The notes under the pieces are model-generated. The model had not been told where the DNA came from and searched no databases. It was given only the letters and a program-made list of their open reading frames with translations. Below, piece by piece: positions 8,267 through 17,719 of a DNA stretch of 64,000 nt (positions within the stretch are counted from its first letter, which is position 1; every line of letters starts with the position of its first letter). Source of the DNA: Ascidiimonas aurantiaca (lineage in GTDB: Bacteria > Bacteroidota > Bacteroidia > Flavobacteriales > Flavobacteriaceae). A program made the translations under genes and the position numbers. Where the stretch lies: positions 107,066-171,065 of the forward strand of contig NZ_JBBEWR010000011.1 of assembly GCF_037646345.1 (NCBI RefSeq), in the 5' to 3' direction.

Positions 8267-9620
8267 AAACATACAAAATACAAAAGAGCTTAGGTGGCTA
8301 CTACTTCATGTGGTCCTGGGTGTTGCCATATATCTAGTTCCGGCCCTGGCAAAAGCATGGGGGCTCCTGGTCTTAAGTCTGGGTGTCTTAATTATTTTTA
8401 ACACCAAAAACCGCAATCACGAAGTATTACTTTTTTGCGGATATATGGTGGGTAGTGATGTTTTTCTACGAATGACCGGCGGAGATTTCTTTTATGAGCA
8501 AATAAAATATTCAATAATTGTGCTTCTGGTACTTAGCATGTTTGTAAACAGAATTTCCTCAAAAAGCATCTGGTACCTTCTCTATGCTGTACTTTTGATA
8601 CCCGGAATATTTGTGGCTGCATACGATTTTTCATATGAATCTGATCTCAGAAAATCCTTATCTTTTAATTTAAGCGGCCCTATATGCCTGGCCGTTTGTG
8701 CAATTTACTGCTATGAAAGAAATGTTTCGTTTCGAACCTTACAAAACATTCTCTTTTTTACACTACTTCCTATAATCACCATGACCATTTATCTGTTTAT
8801 ATTTACGCCAAATCTACAAGACGTGATTACAGGTACACAGTCTAACTTTGAGGCCTCCGGAGGGTTTGGGCCCAATCAGGTAAGTACCATTTTGGGGTTA
8901 GGCATGTTTATACTATTTATTCGGTTTTTCTTTTTTTCCAATACACTCCTCTGGAAATTGATAAACCTGGGGTTACTGGCAGCAGTAGCCTATCGCGGAC
9001 TTCTCACCTTCTCCCGCGGTGGTATCATTACTGCTACAGTTATTAGTATAGCTGCTATTTTAAGCATTATGTATTTTACCAATAAGACCCGGGTAAAACG
9101 TAAAGTATTGACAGGGTTATCGCTTTTATCCTTAGTTTTTTTAGTAGTTTGGATGTATTCAAATGTCATTTCCAAAGGACTACTCGAAAAACGCTATAAT
9201 AACCAGAATGCAGCAGGAATAGAAAAAGAAGATGTAAGTACCGGAAGGTTAGACCTTATAGAAACCGAGCTTATTGCATTTTTCGAAAATCCCATTTTCG
9301 GAATAGGTGTTGGAAACAACAAATTTCACCGTAAACAAATTACAGGAATCGACTCTGCAGCACATAATGAAGTAAGTAGAACCATTGCAGAACATGGCTC
9401 CCTGGGCATATTGGCATTTATGATTGTTTTTCTAACACCGGTAACGCGATTCCTTACCACACACAGAAATGTCTTTTTCTTTTCCTTTTTCCTATTTTGG
9501 TTCTTAACTATTAATCACAGTGCCATGCGAATAGCTGCGCCTGCTTTTATCTATGCATTGTCACTACTAACCATCACCTCTGAAAACAATACTCTACATA
9601 GGGAACAAACTACAGCCTAA
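8247..9620 (+). CDS. O-antigen polymerase/ligase-like membrane protein (Wzy/WaaL family)
   Basis: 457 residues with about ten to twelve hydrophobic spans running through the whole chain, starting at about residue 18. The large periplasmic loop of the Wzy_C/O-antigen ligase family lies between the late spans: the region from about 305 to 375 contains TGRLDLIETELIAFFENPIFG and GIGVGNNKFH followed by AAHNEVSRTIAEHGSLG, matching the family pattern 'G.G...f......HN..l....e.G..G'. Such proteins polymerise or ligate lipid-linked repeat units outside the inner membrane; sequence alone does not tell which. It overlaps the preceding gene by 20 bases and contains the apparent CTG start of the next one. 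Confidence 0.8.
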   Translation: MQRSQIKNIQNTKELRWLLLHVVLGVAIYLVPALAKAWGLLVLSLGVLIIFNTKNRNHEVLLFCGYMVGSDVFLRMTGGDFFYEQIKYSIIVLLVLSMFVNRISSKSIWYLLYAVLLIPGIFVAAYDFSYESDLRKSLSFNLSGPICLAVCAIYCYERNVSFRTLQNILFFTLLPIITMTIYLFIFTPNLQDVITGTQSNFEASGGFGPNQVSTILGLGMFILFIRFFFFSNTLLWKLINLGLLAAVAYRGLLTFSRGGIITATVISIAAILSIMYFTNKTRVKRKVLTGLSLLSLVFLVVWMYSNVISKGLLEKRYNNQNAAGIEKEDVSTGRLDLIETELIAFFENPIFGIGVGNNKFHRKQITGIDSAAHNEVSRTIAEHGSLGILAFMIVFLTPVTRFLTTHRNVFFFSFFLFWFLTINHSAMRIAAPAFIYALSLLTITSENNTLHREQTTA

Positions 9621-10593
9621 AGGCCGTACGCCTACGACCATAGATATCCTTGGCCCGCTTCTCGAAAAAGAAGGGTACACCCTTTTTTACGCTTCCTCCA
9701 AAAAAAACAAAGTTCTAAGACTTATTCATATGGCATTTGCCTGTTTACAATATCGAAATCGGGTAGATCTGGTCCTCATTGACACCTACAGTACGCTCAA
9801 CTTTTTTTATGCGGTCGTAACTGCATCGATATGCAACCATTTAAAGCTACCTTACATACCCATTCTTCACGGAGGCAATCTTGAAAAAAGGCTTAAAAAA
9901 CAACCGGGACTTTCAAAACTTCTGTTTACCAAAGCAAAATGCTTAATAGCTCCTTCGCTATTTTTGAAAAATATCTTTAATACCTATGGTTATACCAACA
10001 TTCACTACATTCCCAATTCAATTTCTCTTGAAAAGTATCCTTTTAAGCTTAGAGAAAAAACCCTTCCCCGGTTGTTTTGGCTACGGGCTTTTGCAAACAT
10101 CTATCATCCCGAAATGGCCATTTCTGTTTTTAAGAAATTAAAACTATCCCACGCTAACACTGCGTTGTGTATGGTAGGCCCTGAAAAAGACGGGAGTTTG
10201 AAAAGGTGCAGGGAATACAGCAAGACAAACAAACTGGATGTACAGTTTACAGGAAGACTTACAAAAGATGAATGGATATCATTGTCTAATGACTATTCTA
10301 TTTTTATTAATACTTCCCGGTTTGACAATGCCCCTGTTAGTATTATAGAGGCTATGGCTCTGGGTATTCCTGTAGTTTCTACCAATGCTGGCGGAATTCC
10401 CTTTCTAATTAAACACGAAAAAAATGGTTTACTCGTTAATTGTGAAGATACCCATGCAATGATAAATGAGGTTATCAAGCTTATTAATGATCCCGAACTC
10501 GCAAAAAACCTGGCTTTAGAAGCCCGAAAAACAGCAGAGCAATTTAACTGGGAGATCATAAAAGAAAAGTGGTTTGAAATATTGAATACATGA
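9580..10593 (+). CDS. Glycosyltransferase family 4 with apparent CTG start
   Basis: The first in-frame ATG (9730) leaves out about 50 residues that are clearly part of the protein. Upstream of it the frame is open back to a stop at 9568-9570 and reads LKTILYIGNKLQPKGRTPTT, a typical GT4 first strand and glycine/arginine loop. There is no ATG, GTG or TTG in that stretch; the codon just before KTILYIGNK is CTG at 9580, giving 337 residues. The rest has HGGNLEKRLKK, YIPNSISLEKY, LFWLRAFANIYHPEMAI, CMVGPEKDGS and FINTSRFDNAPVSIIEAMALG followed by PVVSTNAGGIP, standard for the family. It overlaps the polymerase gene by 41 bases and the next gene as ATGA. Confidence 0.75.
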   Translation: MKTILYIGNKLQPKGRTPTTIDILGPLLEKEGYTLFYASSKKNKVLRLIHMAFACLQYRNRVDLVLIDTYSTLNFFYAVVTASICNHLKLPYIPILHGGNLEKRLKKQPGLSKLLFTKAKCLIAPSLFLKNIFNTYGYTNIHYIPNSISLEKYPFKLREKTLPRLFWLRAFANIYHPEMAISVFKKLKLSHANTALCMVGPEKDGSLKRCREYSKTNKLDVQFTGRLTKDEWISLSNDYSIFINTSRFDNAPVSIIEAMALGIPVVSTNAGGIPFLIKHEKNGLLVNCEDTHAMINEVIKLINDPELAKNLALEARKTAEQFNWEIIKEKWFEILNT

Positions 10594-11873
10594 TTCACAA
10601 ACTAATATATAGAGTCGGGCAAAAAATACGAAACCCTTCTATCAGGAAGTGGTATCACTTTCTAAAGGAATCGGAGAAGTGGCCCCGGGAAAAACTGGAA
10701 ACCTACCAACTTCAAAAACTAAGATATCTAATTGATTTTGCAGATACACATTCTCCTTATTACCAGAATTTATTTAAGGAAAAAGGATTGTCTTCAGCTG
10801 ATATTAAATCCCTGAAGGATATTAAAAAATTCCCCACTATCTCTAAAGAAGAACTTATTAAATACAATCGTGATATACATACCAACTATCCCTTCAAAAA
10901 AAAGTTTGTTGCAACCACTTCAGGGTCCTCTGGTAACACTCTCTCTTTTAACAGGGACGAATCTGCCGATTCTTTTAACAGGGCTTCCATATTCAGAGGG
11001 TATAGTTGGCACCTGGTACATCCCTGGGAGCGAAACGGCTATTTTTGGGGATATAACTTTTCCTTTACAGAGCGTTTAAAAGTGAAGTTATTAGATACAT
11101 TGCAAAACCGCTTTCGCATTTTTACATACAAAGAGCAGGAACTTGTGAAATTTGCCCGAAAGCTTCAATATGCTTCTTATCTTCACGGTTATTCATCCAT
11201 GATCTATGAAACTGCAAAATGTATTAATGTTATGGATCTGCCAAAACCAAAAAAATTAAAAATGGTAAAGGGTACTTCAGAAAAAATATTTCCATATTAC
11301 CAGCAAGAGATACAAAAAGCATTTGGACAGAGAATAATTAGCGAATATGGAGCTACCGAATCAGGGATCATTGCTTTTGAATGCCCTTCCGGAAATATGC
11401 ACATTAATATGGAAGGTGTATTGGTTGAAGAAGTTGATAATGAAATACTGGTAACTAATCTGGAAATGCATTCCTTTCCCGTAATACGTTATAAATTGGG
11501 AGATTACATAAAACTGGGAACAGGTCTTAAAACATGTGCATGCGGACGTGATCATACCATTCTTGAAGAGGTGACCGGAAGAGTGGGAAACAAAATAATA
11601 GGAAAAGACCAGGAATACCCAAGTCTTTATTTTTATTACATTTTTAAAAACCTTTCACTTAACAAAAACCTTGAACTGTCTTATCAGGTAATTCAAAGAG
11701 AGAAAGGAAAACTGGAGTTTTATATTTTGGAAGAGATGAATGCAAATGAAAAACAACTGTTAATAAGCGAAATAAGGCATCATTTTGGGAACGATATTCT
11801 ATTTACAATTTACCAAGGGAAACCCAAAGAACAATATACAGGAAAAACCAAAAGTTTTATATCGTACCTTTAA
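10590..11873 (+). CDS. CapK/phenylacetate-CoA-ligase-like adenylate-forming enzyme
   Basis: 427 residues, matching the CapK (PaaK-related) family found in capsule clusters. Visible motifs are the N-terminal YQLQKLRYLIDFADTHSPYY, the adenylation P-loop TTSGSSGNTLSF at about 109-120, SEYGATESGIIAFEC (A5 motif, ATP ribose/adenine contact) and FPVIRYKLGDYIK (the Arg-Tyr...GD motif A7). A zinc-like CACG follows shortly after. The family activates a carboxylate as acyl-AMP; in glycan operons it is thought to help attach an acyl or amino-acid group to sugars, but its substrate here is unknown. ATGA overlap upstream; 3 bases separate it from the sugar transferase. Confidence 0.8.
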   Translation: MIHKLIYRVGQKIRNPSIRKWYHFLKESEKWPREKLETYQLQKLRYLIDFADTHSPYYQNLFKEKGLSSADIKSLKDIKKFPTISKEELIKYNRDIHTNYPFKKKFVATTSGSSGNTLSFNRDESADSFNRASIFRGYSWHLVHPWERNGYFWGYNFSFTERLKVKLLDTLQNRFRIFTYKEQELVKFARKLQYASYLHGYSSMIYETAKCINVMDLPKPKKLKMVKGTSEKIFPYYQQEIQKAFGQRIISEYGATESGIIAFECPSGNMHINMEGVLVEEVDNEILVTNLEMHSFPVIRYKLGDYIKLGTGLKTCACGRDHTILEEVTGRVGNKIIGKDQEYPSLYFYYIFKNLSLNKNLELSYQVIQREKGKLEFYILEEMNANEKQLLISEIRHHFGNDILFTIYQGKPKEQYTGKTKSFISYL

Positions 11874-11876
11874 AAT

Positions 11877-13271
11877 ATGTCGTCCACTTCTTACATACAT
11901 TTTGAGATCTCAGAACGCAGAATACTTCTTAAAGCAGTAGATGTTTTAAGTATACTCCTGGGATTGTATGCAGTAAGTTCTATTTTTGATTTTGAATATT
12001 TTACGCTGGCTTCCAATAACTGGGAATGGATATTTGTATTGGTTGTGTATTTTATTTTTTTTGCACATGTCTTTGAACTCTACGACCTTCAAAAGTCCAG
12101 TAAATATGATATAATTTTCCCCAACATACTCATGGTATGTTTTTTTACCGTATTGTTATATCTTTTAACCCCTTTTCTTACTCCGGTACTTCCGGATAAC
12201 CGCTTACAAATTGTTTATTTTTTCTTTGCTATCACGTTTTCACTTTTATTTTGGAGATGGGCATATTCATTTTTTATCGCATCCCCGGTTTTTAATAAAA
12301 ATTATCTTATTATAGGTAACTACGATGAGATTATGATAACTCATAATGCCATTATAGAAAGTACAGGTAACGCCAATATTGTGGGCTATTATCTTTTAGA
12401 TCATTCTGCACGGATGCCCAAAGGTTTTCCCGGCATAAAAGAGATCAAAGATACTTCTCTATTGGAAGAGGTGAGAAAGAACCGGGTTTCAGAGATCATT
12501 ATTGCCAATAATTTGCAAAGTGCTTTTTCACAAAACATGTTTCAGGAACTTATTCTGTTACTCGAAAGCGGTGTTCCTATAAGAGAGTATGCACAGGTAT
12601 ATGAAGAACTTACCAGCAGAGTACCGGTTCAATACATAGGGACTGAATTTTATCGGTATTTCCCTTTTAGCAGAAGTAACCAGAACCGACTGTATCTCTT
12701 TGTAAACAGGTTGATTGATATTTTTTTCGGGGTTTTAGGCCTGTTATTTATGATAGTGATCCTGCCTCTTATATGTACAGGGAACCTTATAGCAAACAGA
12801 GGGCCGGTTTTTTATTCACAACAGAGAATCGGGAGAAACGGGATCCCTTTTTATATATACAAGTTTCGCACCATGATACCAGACGCCGAAACACAAGGTG
12901 CCCGATGGGCAGTTAAAAACGATTATCGGGTTACACGTTTTGGACGTTTATTACGAAATTCAAGACTTGATGAGGTTCCCCAGTTCTACAATGTGCTAAG
13001 AGGACACATGAGCCTTATAGGGCCTCGCCCGGAACGCCCCGAATTTATTATGCAACTTTCACAAAAGCTTCCTTTTTATGAAACAAGGCATATTGTAAAA
13101 CCCGGCATTACCGGGTGGGCCCAGGTACATTTTAAGTATGGGGCTTCCCATGAAGATAGTCTTACCAAACTACAATATGACCTTTACTACATTAAGCATC
13201 GAAGTTTTTTTCTAGATATGCGTATCGTTATCAAAACACTAAGTACCATCATGTTTTACAGAGGGCACTAA
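11877..13271 (+). CDS. Polyprenyl-phosphate sugar-1-phosphate transferase (WcaJ/WbaP type)
   Basis: 464 residues. Four to five N-terminal membrane spans are followed by a Rossmann-like CoA_binding_3 region (YLIIGNYDEIM) and one more span (RLIDIFFGVLGLLFMIVIL). The C-terminal bacterial sugar transferase domain shows FYIYKFRTMIPDAE, RNSRLDEVPQFYNVLRG, SLIGPRPERPEF and VKPGITGWAQV, all invariant in the family; the DE pair in SRLDE is catalytic. It starts glycan assembly by moving a sugar-1-phosphate onto undecaprenyl phosphate. It is the last gene of the glycan run, and its stop overlaps the convergent lnt stop by 4 bases. Confidence 0.92.
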   Translation: MSSTSYIHFEISERRILLKAVDVLSILLGLYAVSSIFDFEYFTLASNNWEWIFVLVVYFIFFAHVFELYDLQKSSKYDIIFPNILMVCFFTVLLYLLTPFLTPVLPDNRLQIVYFFFAITFSLLFWRWAYSFFIASPVFNKNYLIIGNYDEIMITHNAIIESTGNANIVGYYLLDHSARMPKGFPGIKEIKDTSLLEEVRKNRVSEIIIANNLQSAFSQNMFQELILLLESGVPIREYAQVYEELTSRVPVQYIGTEFYRYFPFSRSNQNRLYLFVNRLIDIFFGVLGLLFMIVILPLICTGNLIANRGPVFYSQQRIGRNGIPFYIYKFRTMIPDAETQGARWAVKNDYRVTRFGRLLRNSRLDEVPQFYNVLRGHMSLIGPRPERPEFIMQLSQKLPFYETRHIVKPGITGWAQVHFKYGASHEDSLTKLQYDLYYIKHRSFFLDMRIVIKTLSTIMFYRGH

Positions 13272-14857
13272 ACCTGTTTTTTTCGGGCTATGGCAAACAG
13301 CAGCAGTAATACACTTAACAGCACCGCAATACGGGCTATATAATCACCGTATTTCACATATACTGTATGCTTTTCATTGAGGGTAACCTCTCCCATAACA
13401 CTGCCTTTTTGGTTATATCCTAATGACCGTACGATCTCGCCTTTTGGGTTAATAATGGCCGAAATACCCGTATTGGCACTTCTGGCAATACTTCTTCGGG
13501 TTTCTATAGCCCTCAATCGGGAATAACTAAGGTGTTGTTTATGGCCCTGTGTAGTACCCCACCAACCATCATTTGTAATAATTGCCAGAAAATTGGCGCC
13601 CTCCTTAATATATTCAGTAACAAACTCGCCGTAAACCGATTCATAACAAATAATAGGCCCGGCTTTGTAGTTACCGTCAGCCGATGTGAAAACGGTTCTG
13701 TTTTCCTGTATGGCACGGGTAGCAATGGTTCCTCCCAGGTCCAGCATTATATTTCCTAAAACAGGTTCCAAAAAGTTTTTAAAGGGCAAGGTCTCTACAC
13801 CCACCACCAATTTCGATTTAATATAAAACTCAGGCGGAGCGTTCTTTTTAATAAAAACAGCAGTGTTAAAATAATCGGCCCAGTCTCCTCTGGAAGTACG
13901 ATTCGCAAAAGGAGTAGGTCTCTCACTTTGCAGGTACAGACGAAACATATCTGCACCGGTGAGAAAGTTTACTTTAGGATGTGTATCAATAAGACTCCTT
14001 ATCAATGCATATTCCCGGGTAAATACAAATTGGTCCATAGGGGTCATTCTGGACAATGTAGTTTCCGGAGCAATTACAAAATCTATCTCTGTTACATCAT
14101 GCACTTGGGTCAATGAAAGTAACTCACTTACAGTTTCAATATTATCACGCTCGTATTTTTCAGTATAGGGATCTACATTGGGCTGTAGTACAATTACGGT
14201 AGCTGTATTGCCTGTGTTTTGGTAAGTAGCAAACATCCATAAGGAGATGATCACAGGGAGAATTACCCATGCTAACTGAATGCCTGCCGCTTTCATGACC
14301 TTTTTAATATTTTTGGTATGCAGATATTTTTCCCATATTCTGAATACACCAATATTCACTATCCATATCCATAAGCTTCCGCCAAAAACACCGGTATATT
14401 CATACCACTGTATCCACTGGTAATATTCAGAAAAAACATTACCCAGGTTTAACCAGGGCCAGGAAAAGGGCCAGTTAAGATGAAATTTCTCAAAAGCGAT
14501 CCATATGGCCGGCAAAAACACTAAATGGATCTTGGCAGGTAATTTTCTTGCTACAAAATGAAAAATACTAAAAACAAAAGCCATTAAAAAGGCATTAACC
14601 AATATGGCAAAGAACATCCCAAATACAGAAGAGTTCCATAACCACCAGGTTGTGATCGTATTCCACACTACAAAAGATATATAAGAATACAGCAAAACAC
14701 GTATCCATTTTCTAGGTTCTGTAGAAGTACGTATTTTCTTTTCTACAATAAGCAATGGTAAAAAACCAAAAAAAATGAGAAAAGGAAGTCCGTAAGTGGG
14801 CCAGGCAGCAGCTAAAAGCAGACCTGAAAGCAACGATAGTATAAATAGCTTTTTCAT
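13268..14857 (-). CDS. lnt: Apolipoprotein N-acyltransferase
   Basis: 529 residues starting MKKLFILSLLSGLLL at 14857; an in-frame ATG 42 bases upstream adds a hydrophilic stretch that does not fit a first membrane span. Six N-terminal spans are followed by a periplasmic nitrilase domain and a last span. The catalytic triad can be seen: Glu in VIAPETTLS, Lys in YIKSKLVVGVE and Cys in GPIICYESVYGEF. Lnt adds the third acyl chain to the N-terminal cysteine of lipoproteins at the outer face of the inner membrane. Many lipoproteins encoded in this window (GldJ, the M28 peptidase, the TlpA protein) would be its substrates. It converges on the glycan operon with no spacer. Confidence 0.92.
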   Translation of the reverse strand: MKKLFILSLLSGLLLAAAWPTYGLPFLIFFGFLPLLIVEKKIRTSTEPRKWIRVLLYSYISFVVWNTITTWWLWNSSVFGMFFAILVNAFLMAFVFSIFHFVARKLPAKIHLVFLPAIWIAFEKFHLNWPFSWPWLNLGNVFSEYYQWIQWYEYTGVFGGSLWIWIVNIGVFRIWEKYLHTKNIKKVMKAAGIQLAWVILPVIISLWMFATYQNTGNTATVIVLQPNVDPYTEKYERDNIETVSELLSLTQVHDVTEIDFVIAPETTLSRMTPMDQFVFTREYALIRSLIDTHPKVNFLTGADMFRLYLQSERPTPFANRTSRGDWADYFNTAVFIKKNAPPEFYIKSKLVVGVETLPFKNFLEPVLGNIMLDLGGTIATRAIQENRTVFTSADGNYKAGPIICYESVYGEFVTEYIKEGANFLAIITNDGWWGTTQGHKQHLSYSRLRAIETRRSIARSANTGISAIINPKGEIVRSLGYNQKGSVMGEVTLNEKHTVYVKYGDYIARIAVLLSVLLLLFAIARKKQV

Positions 14858-15107
14858 ATTAGAAAGCACTAAAGAGTTTGAGAGAATGCGTGGCTCCATA
14901 TGTTAAGGAGATACCAATTGAAGATGTAAAGCAGAATCTTGTAAGATGATCCATAAAACACAAAAAAGTGATGTTTTTACTATACGAAGAAGTACACAAT
15001 TGTGGTGTTTGTTTGTTACTGTTGTGCATAGTACAATAATACAAACAAATACCGAAAAGGAAAGTTTATTCCTATTTTGATTTTTGAGAAAAACGCTTTC
15101 CGGGAGT

Positions 15108-16571
15108 TCAATTTCCTATCTCTTCCAGTTTCACGTTATCAGTATTCAGTTTATACTGGAGCCAGCGCATAAGGCGTTCCTGCTCCCGATTTTTGTTTTC
15201 TAATGGTATACTGTCTGACCATTTTACCAGAAAAACAGCTAGTGTATCGGTAGTTTTGAAATTAGTTTTGATAACTGATGAGAAACCGATTTCTTTGAGA
15301 TTTTCATAATTAATGCGAGCTTCATCAATAATATTCTGGAACGGTATTTTATTAAATGGCAATTTACCCAAACGAATGATCTCATCCTCCAGAATCCGGA
15401 TCTGAGCTTCCATATTCGTTATTTCGGCCTTTTTAGTTTCATATAATTCACTAACGTAGTTAAACTTCTGTTCAGAATCATCTTTGCTTCCCTGAACAAT
15501 ACGCAGTTCTACATCAGTTAATTTGGAGTATTTGTTTTTCTGTATTTCCCAGGTTTGCAGAACACTATTGGGTATTACCTCATCTCCCATAAAAACCAGT
15601 TCAATAAAAGAGCCTGTATCTTTGTGGTATTCAAGATCGGTAAGATCTTCCAGAAATCTTCCGGAACCAGAAAACTGATAGGCAACTATGTTTTCTTCAA
15701 TGAATTGATTGGCCTGATTTCTGAAAAGTGACTCCTGAAAAACATTATAAAACGTGTAACCTGCCGGTATCATAACAATTAGCGCTACTATAGAAGCTAT
15801 TCTTGCAATTCGTTTTCTGCGTTTGGAATTAGCATAACGCACCATTGGAAAACGCAGTAATTTAAGAACGATAAAAGTAGCCAACCCAATAAAGATGGTA
15901 TTGATTATGAACAGATAGAGTGCCCCGGAAGCATACCCGAAATTACCAATAGCAAGACCAAAACCAACAGTACATAGCGGAGGCATTAGAGCAGTTGCAA
16001 TAGCTACTCCGTAAATCACACTGGCAATAGTACCTTTTTTAGCTCGGGCAATTACCAGGGCAAGCCCGCCAAAAAAAGCGATGAGTACATCTCTTATATC
16101 CGGTGCTGTTCGCGCCAGTAACTCAGATGATTCATCACGAAGGGGGAAAAAGCGAAAAAAGAGGAATGCTGTTAGCACACTCAGTACTACCATGACCCCA
16201 AAATTTTTGAGCGATCTTCGCAAAGTATCAATATCATTAATGGCCAGAGACATACCCATACCCAATATAGGGCCCATTAATGGTGAAATAAGCATGGCTC
16301 CGATCACCACTGCGGTAGAATTGGCATTTAACCCCACAGATGCTATAAAAATGGAACAAATAAGAATCCAGGAAGTATGTCCTTTAAAAGGAATATCATC
16401 AATAATAGAAGCAATAGTTGCCTTCTGATCAGTGTTATGCCTAATATCCAGCAACTCTGACAAAAAGCGCTTAAGACTCCCTAACAAGCCACTAAAGTCT
16501 TTTTTAACTTCTTCCCCGCTATTCTGATTGGGGGATTGAGGTGTTGTTTCTTTTAAAGGGGTTTCATCCAT
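15108..16571 (-). CDS. DUF389 (TIGR00341-type) membrane protein
   Basis: 487 residues. The N-terminal 55 are hydrophilic, then about six to eight hydrophobic spans contain the signature of the DUF389 family: STAVVIGAMLISPLMGPILG, ARAKKGTIASVIYGVAIATA and LMPPLCTVGFGLA. A last span at about 260-278 leads to a C-terminal, partly coiled-coil domain of about 200 residues (EAQIRILEDEIIRLG). The function of the family is not established. The gene begins 9 bases after the stop of the mannose-1-phosphate guanylyltransferase gene, so both are probably co-transcribed. Confidence 0.85.
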   Translation of the reverse strand: MDETPLKETTPQSPNQNSGEEVKKDFSGLLGSLKRFLSELLDIRHNTDQKATIASIIDDIPFKGHTSWILICSIFIASVGLNANSTAVVIGAMLISPLMGPILGMGMSLAINDIDTLRRSLKNFGVMVVLSVLTAFLFFRFFPLRDESSELLARTAPDIRDVLIAFFGGLALVIARAKKGTIASVIYGVAIATALMPPLCTVGFGLAIGNFGYASGALYLFIINTIFIGLATFIVLKLLRFPMVRYANSKRRKRIARIASIVALIVMIPAGYTFYNVFQESLFRNQANQFIEENIVAYQFSGSGRFLEDLTDLEYHKDTGSFIELVFMGDEVIPNSVLQTWEIQKNKYSKLTDVELRIVQGSKDDSEQKFNYVSELYETKKAEITNMEAQIRILEDEIIRLGKLPFNKIPFQNIIDEARINYENLKEIGFSSVIKTNFKTTDTLAVFLVKWSDSIPLENKNREQERLMRWLQYKLNTDNVKLEEIGN

Positions 16572-16580
16572 ATTGCTGTT

Positions 16581-17660
16581 TTACGCCAAATGCTCTCCAA
16601 ACCTATCTTTTACCTTTTTAAGGACTTCCTTAATATCCTGTTCTTTTTCCTTGGGATATATGAGCAATACTTCTTCTTTATCAACAATGATATAATTCTC
16701 TATTCCGTCAATAACCACAATTTTATCTTTAGAAGTACGTATCATATTTCCCGAAGCATCTTCAGACAATACTTTTGCGTGTACTACTGCATTGTCATTA
16801 TCATCTTTAGGCAACTTCTCATACAACGATCCCCATGTACCAAGATCGTTCCAGTCAAAAGTTGCCGGAAGAACATAGATAGATGAAGAATATTCTAAGA
16901 TAGCATAATCAATGGAGATATTTTCTGCCCGGGCATAATTTTCTTTAATAAATATTGTTTCTTCCGGCGTATTATAGCTTTCAATACCTTTTTCAAAAAC
17001 AGCAAATAAATCAGGCTGATACGCTTTAAAAGCTTCCACAATTGTGTGGGCACTCCACATAAAGATGCCCGCATTCCAAAGAAAGTTACCCTGATCTAAA
17101 AATTTTTGGGCGGTTTGGTAATCGGGTTTTTCTCTAAACTGGTCCACTTTTTTTATGGATGTATCTGCCGACTTTTGGTATTCAATATATCCATAACCGG
17201 TATTCGGGAAGGACGGTTCGATACCAAGTGTAAGCAAAAAATTTTCTTGGCTACAGGCATCAAAACAGGTTTTAACGTTGGCCATAAAAGCTTCTTCGTT
17301 CTCTATCCAATGGTCACTGGGGGCTACGATCATAACGGCATCGGGGTTCTCTTTTTGAATTTTAAGAGCTGCATATAAAATGCACGGTGCCGTATTACGC
17401 ATGGCCGGCTCAAGCAATACCTGTTTAGAGGTTACTTCTGGCAACTGTTGAAGTACTAAATCACTGTAACGTTCATTGGTAAGTATTAATATCTGATCTT
17501 TAGGAATAAACTTTGCCAACCTGTGAAATGTTTTTTGGATAAGTGTTTGTCCCGCGCCCAGCATATCGTGAAACTGCTTGGGGAAAGAAGATGTGCTCAC
17601 AGGCCAGAAGCGGGAACCTACTCCTCCTGCCATTAAAACGGCATAATAATTCTTATTCAT
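16581..17660 (-). CDS. manC: Mannose-1-phosphate guanylyltransferase
   Basis: 359 residues, the single-domain form without a fused isomerase. The nucleotidyltransferase signature is VLMAGGVGSRFWPVS followed by FPKQFHDM (the lysine contacts the phosphates); the middle has MIVAPSDHWI and TLGIEPSFPNTGYGYIEY, and the mannose site includes FREKPD and GNFLWNAGIFMWS. It makes GDP-mannose from Man-1-P and GTP, feeding surface glycans and GDP-fucose. It lies outside the glycan operon on the other strand, next to the sprT-like gene, which suggests a housekeeping copy. Confidence 0.92.
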   Translation of the reverse strand: MNKNYYAVLMAGGVGSRFWPVSTSSFPKQFHDMLGAGQTLIQKTFHRLAKFIPKDQILILTNERYSDLVLQQLPEVTSKQVLLEPAMRNTAPCILYAALKIQKENPDAVMIVAPSDHWIENEEAFMANVKTCFDACSQENFLLTLGIEPSFPNTGYGYIEYQKSADTSIKKVDQFREKPDYQTAQKFLDQGNFLWNAGIFMWSAHTIVEAFKAYQPDLFAVFEKGIESYNTPEETIFIKENYARAENISIDYAILEYSSSIYVLPATFDWNDLGTWGSLYEKLPKDDNDNAVVHAKVLSEDASGNMIRTSKDKIVVIDGIENYIIVDKEEVLLIYPKEKEQDIKEVLKKVKDRFGEHLA

Positions 17661-17719
17661 AGGCTAAAAATATTTTTTATATGTTTTATACTCTTCTACC
17701 AACTAAAAACCAACATTTT

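Noticed and set aside
14859..15044. 61-codon minus-strand frame upstream of lnt
   Set aside because: Overlaps the lnt start in another frame, has no conserved features and looks like leader DNA.
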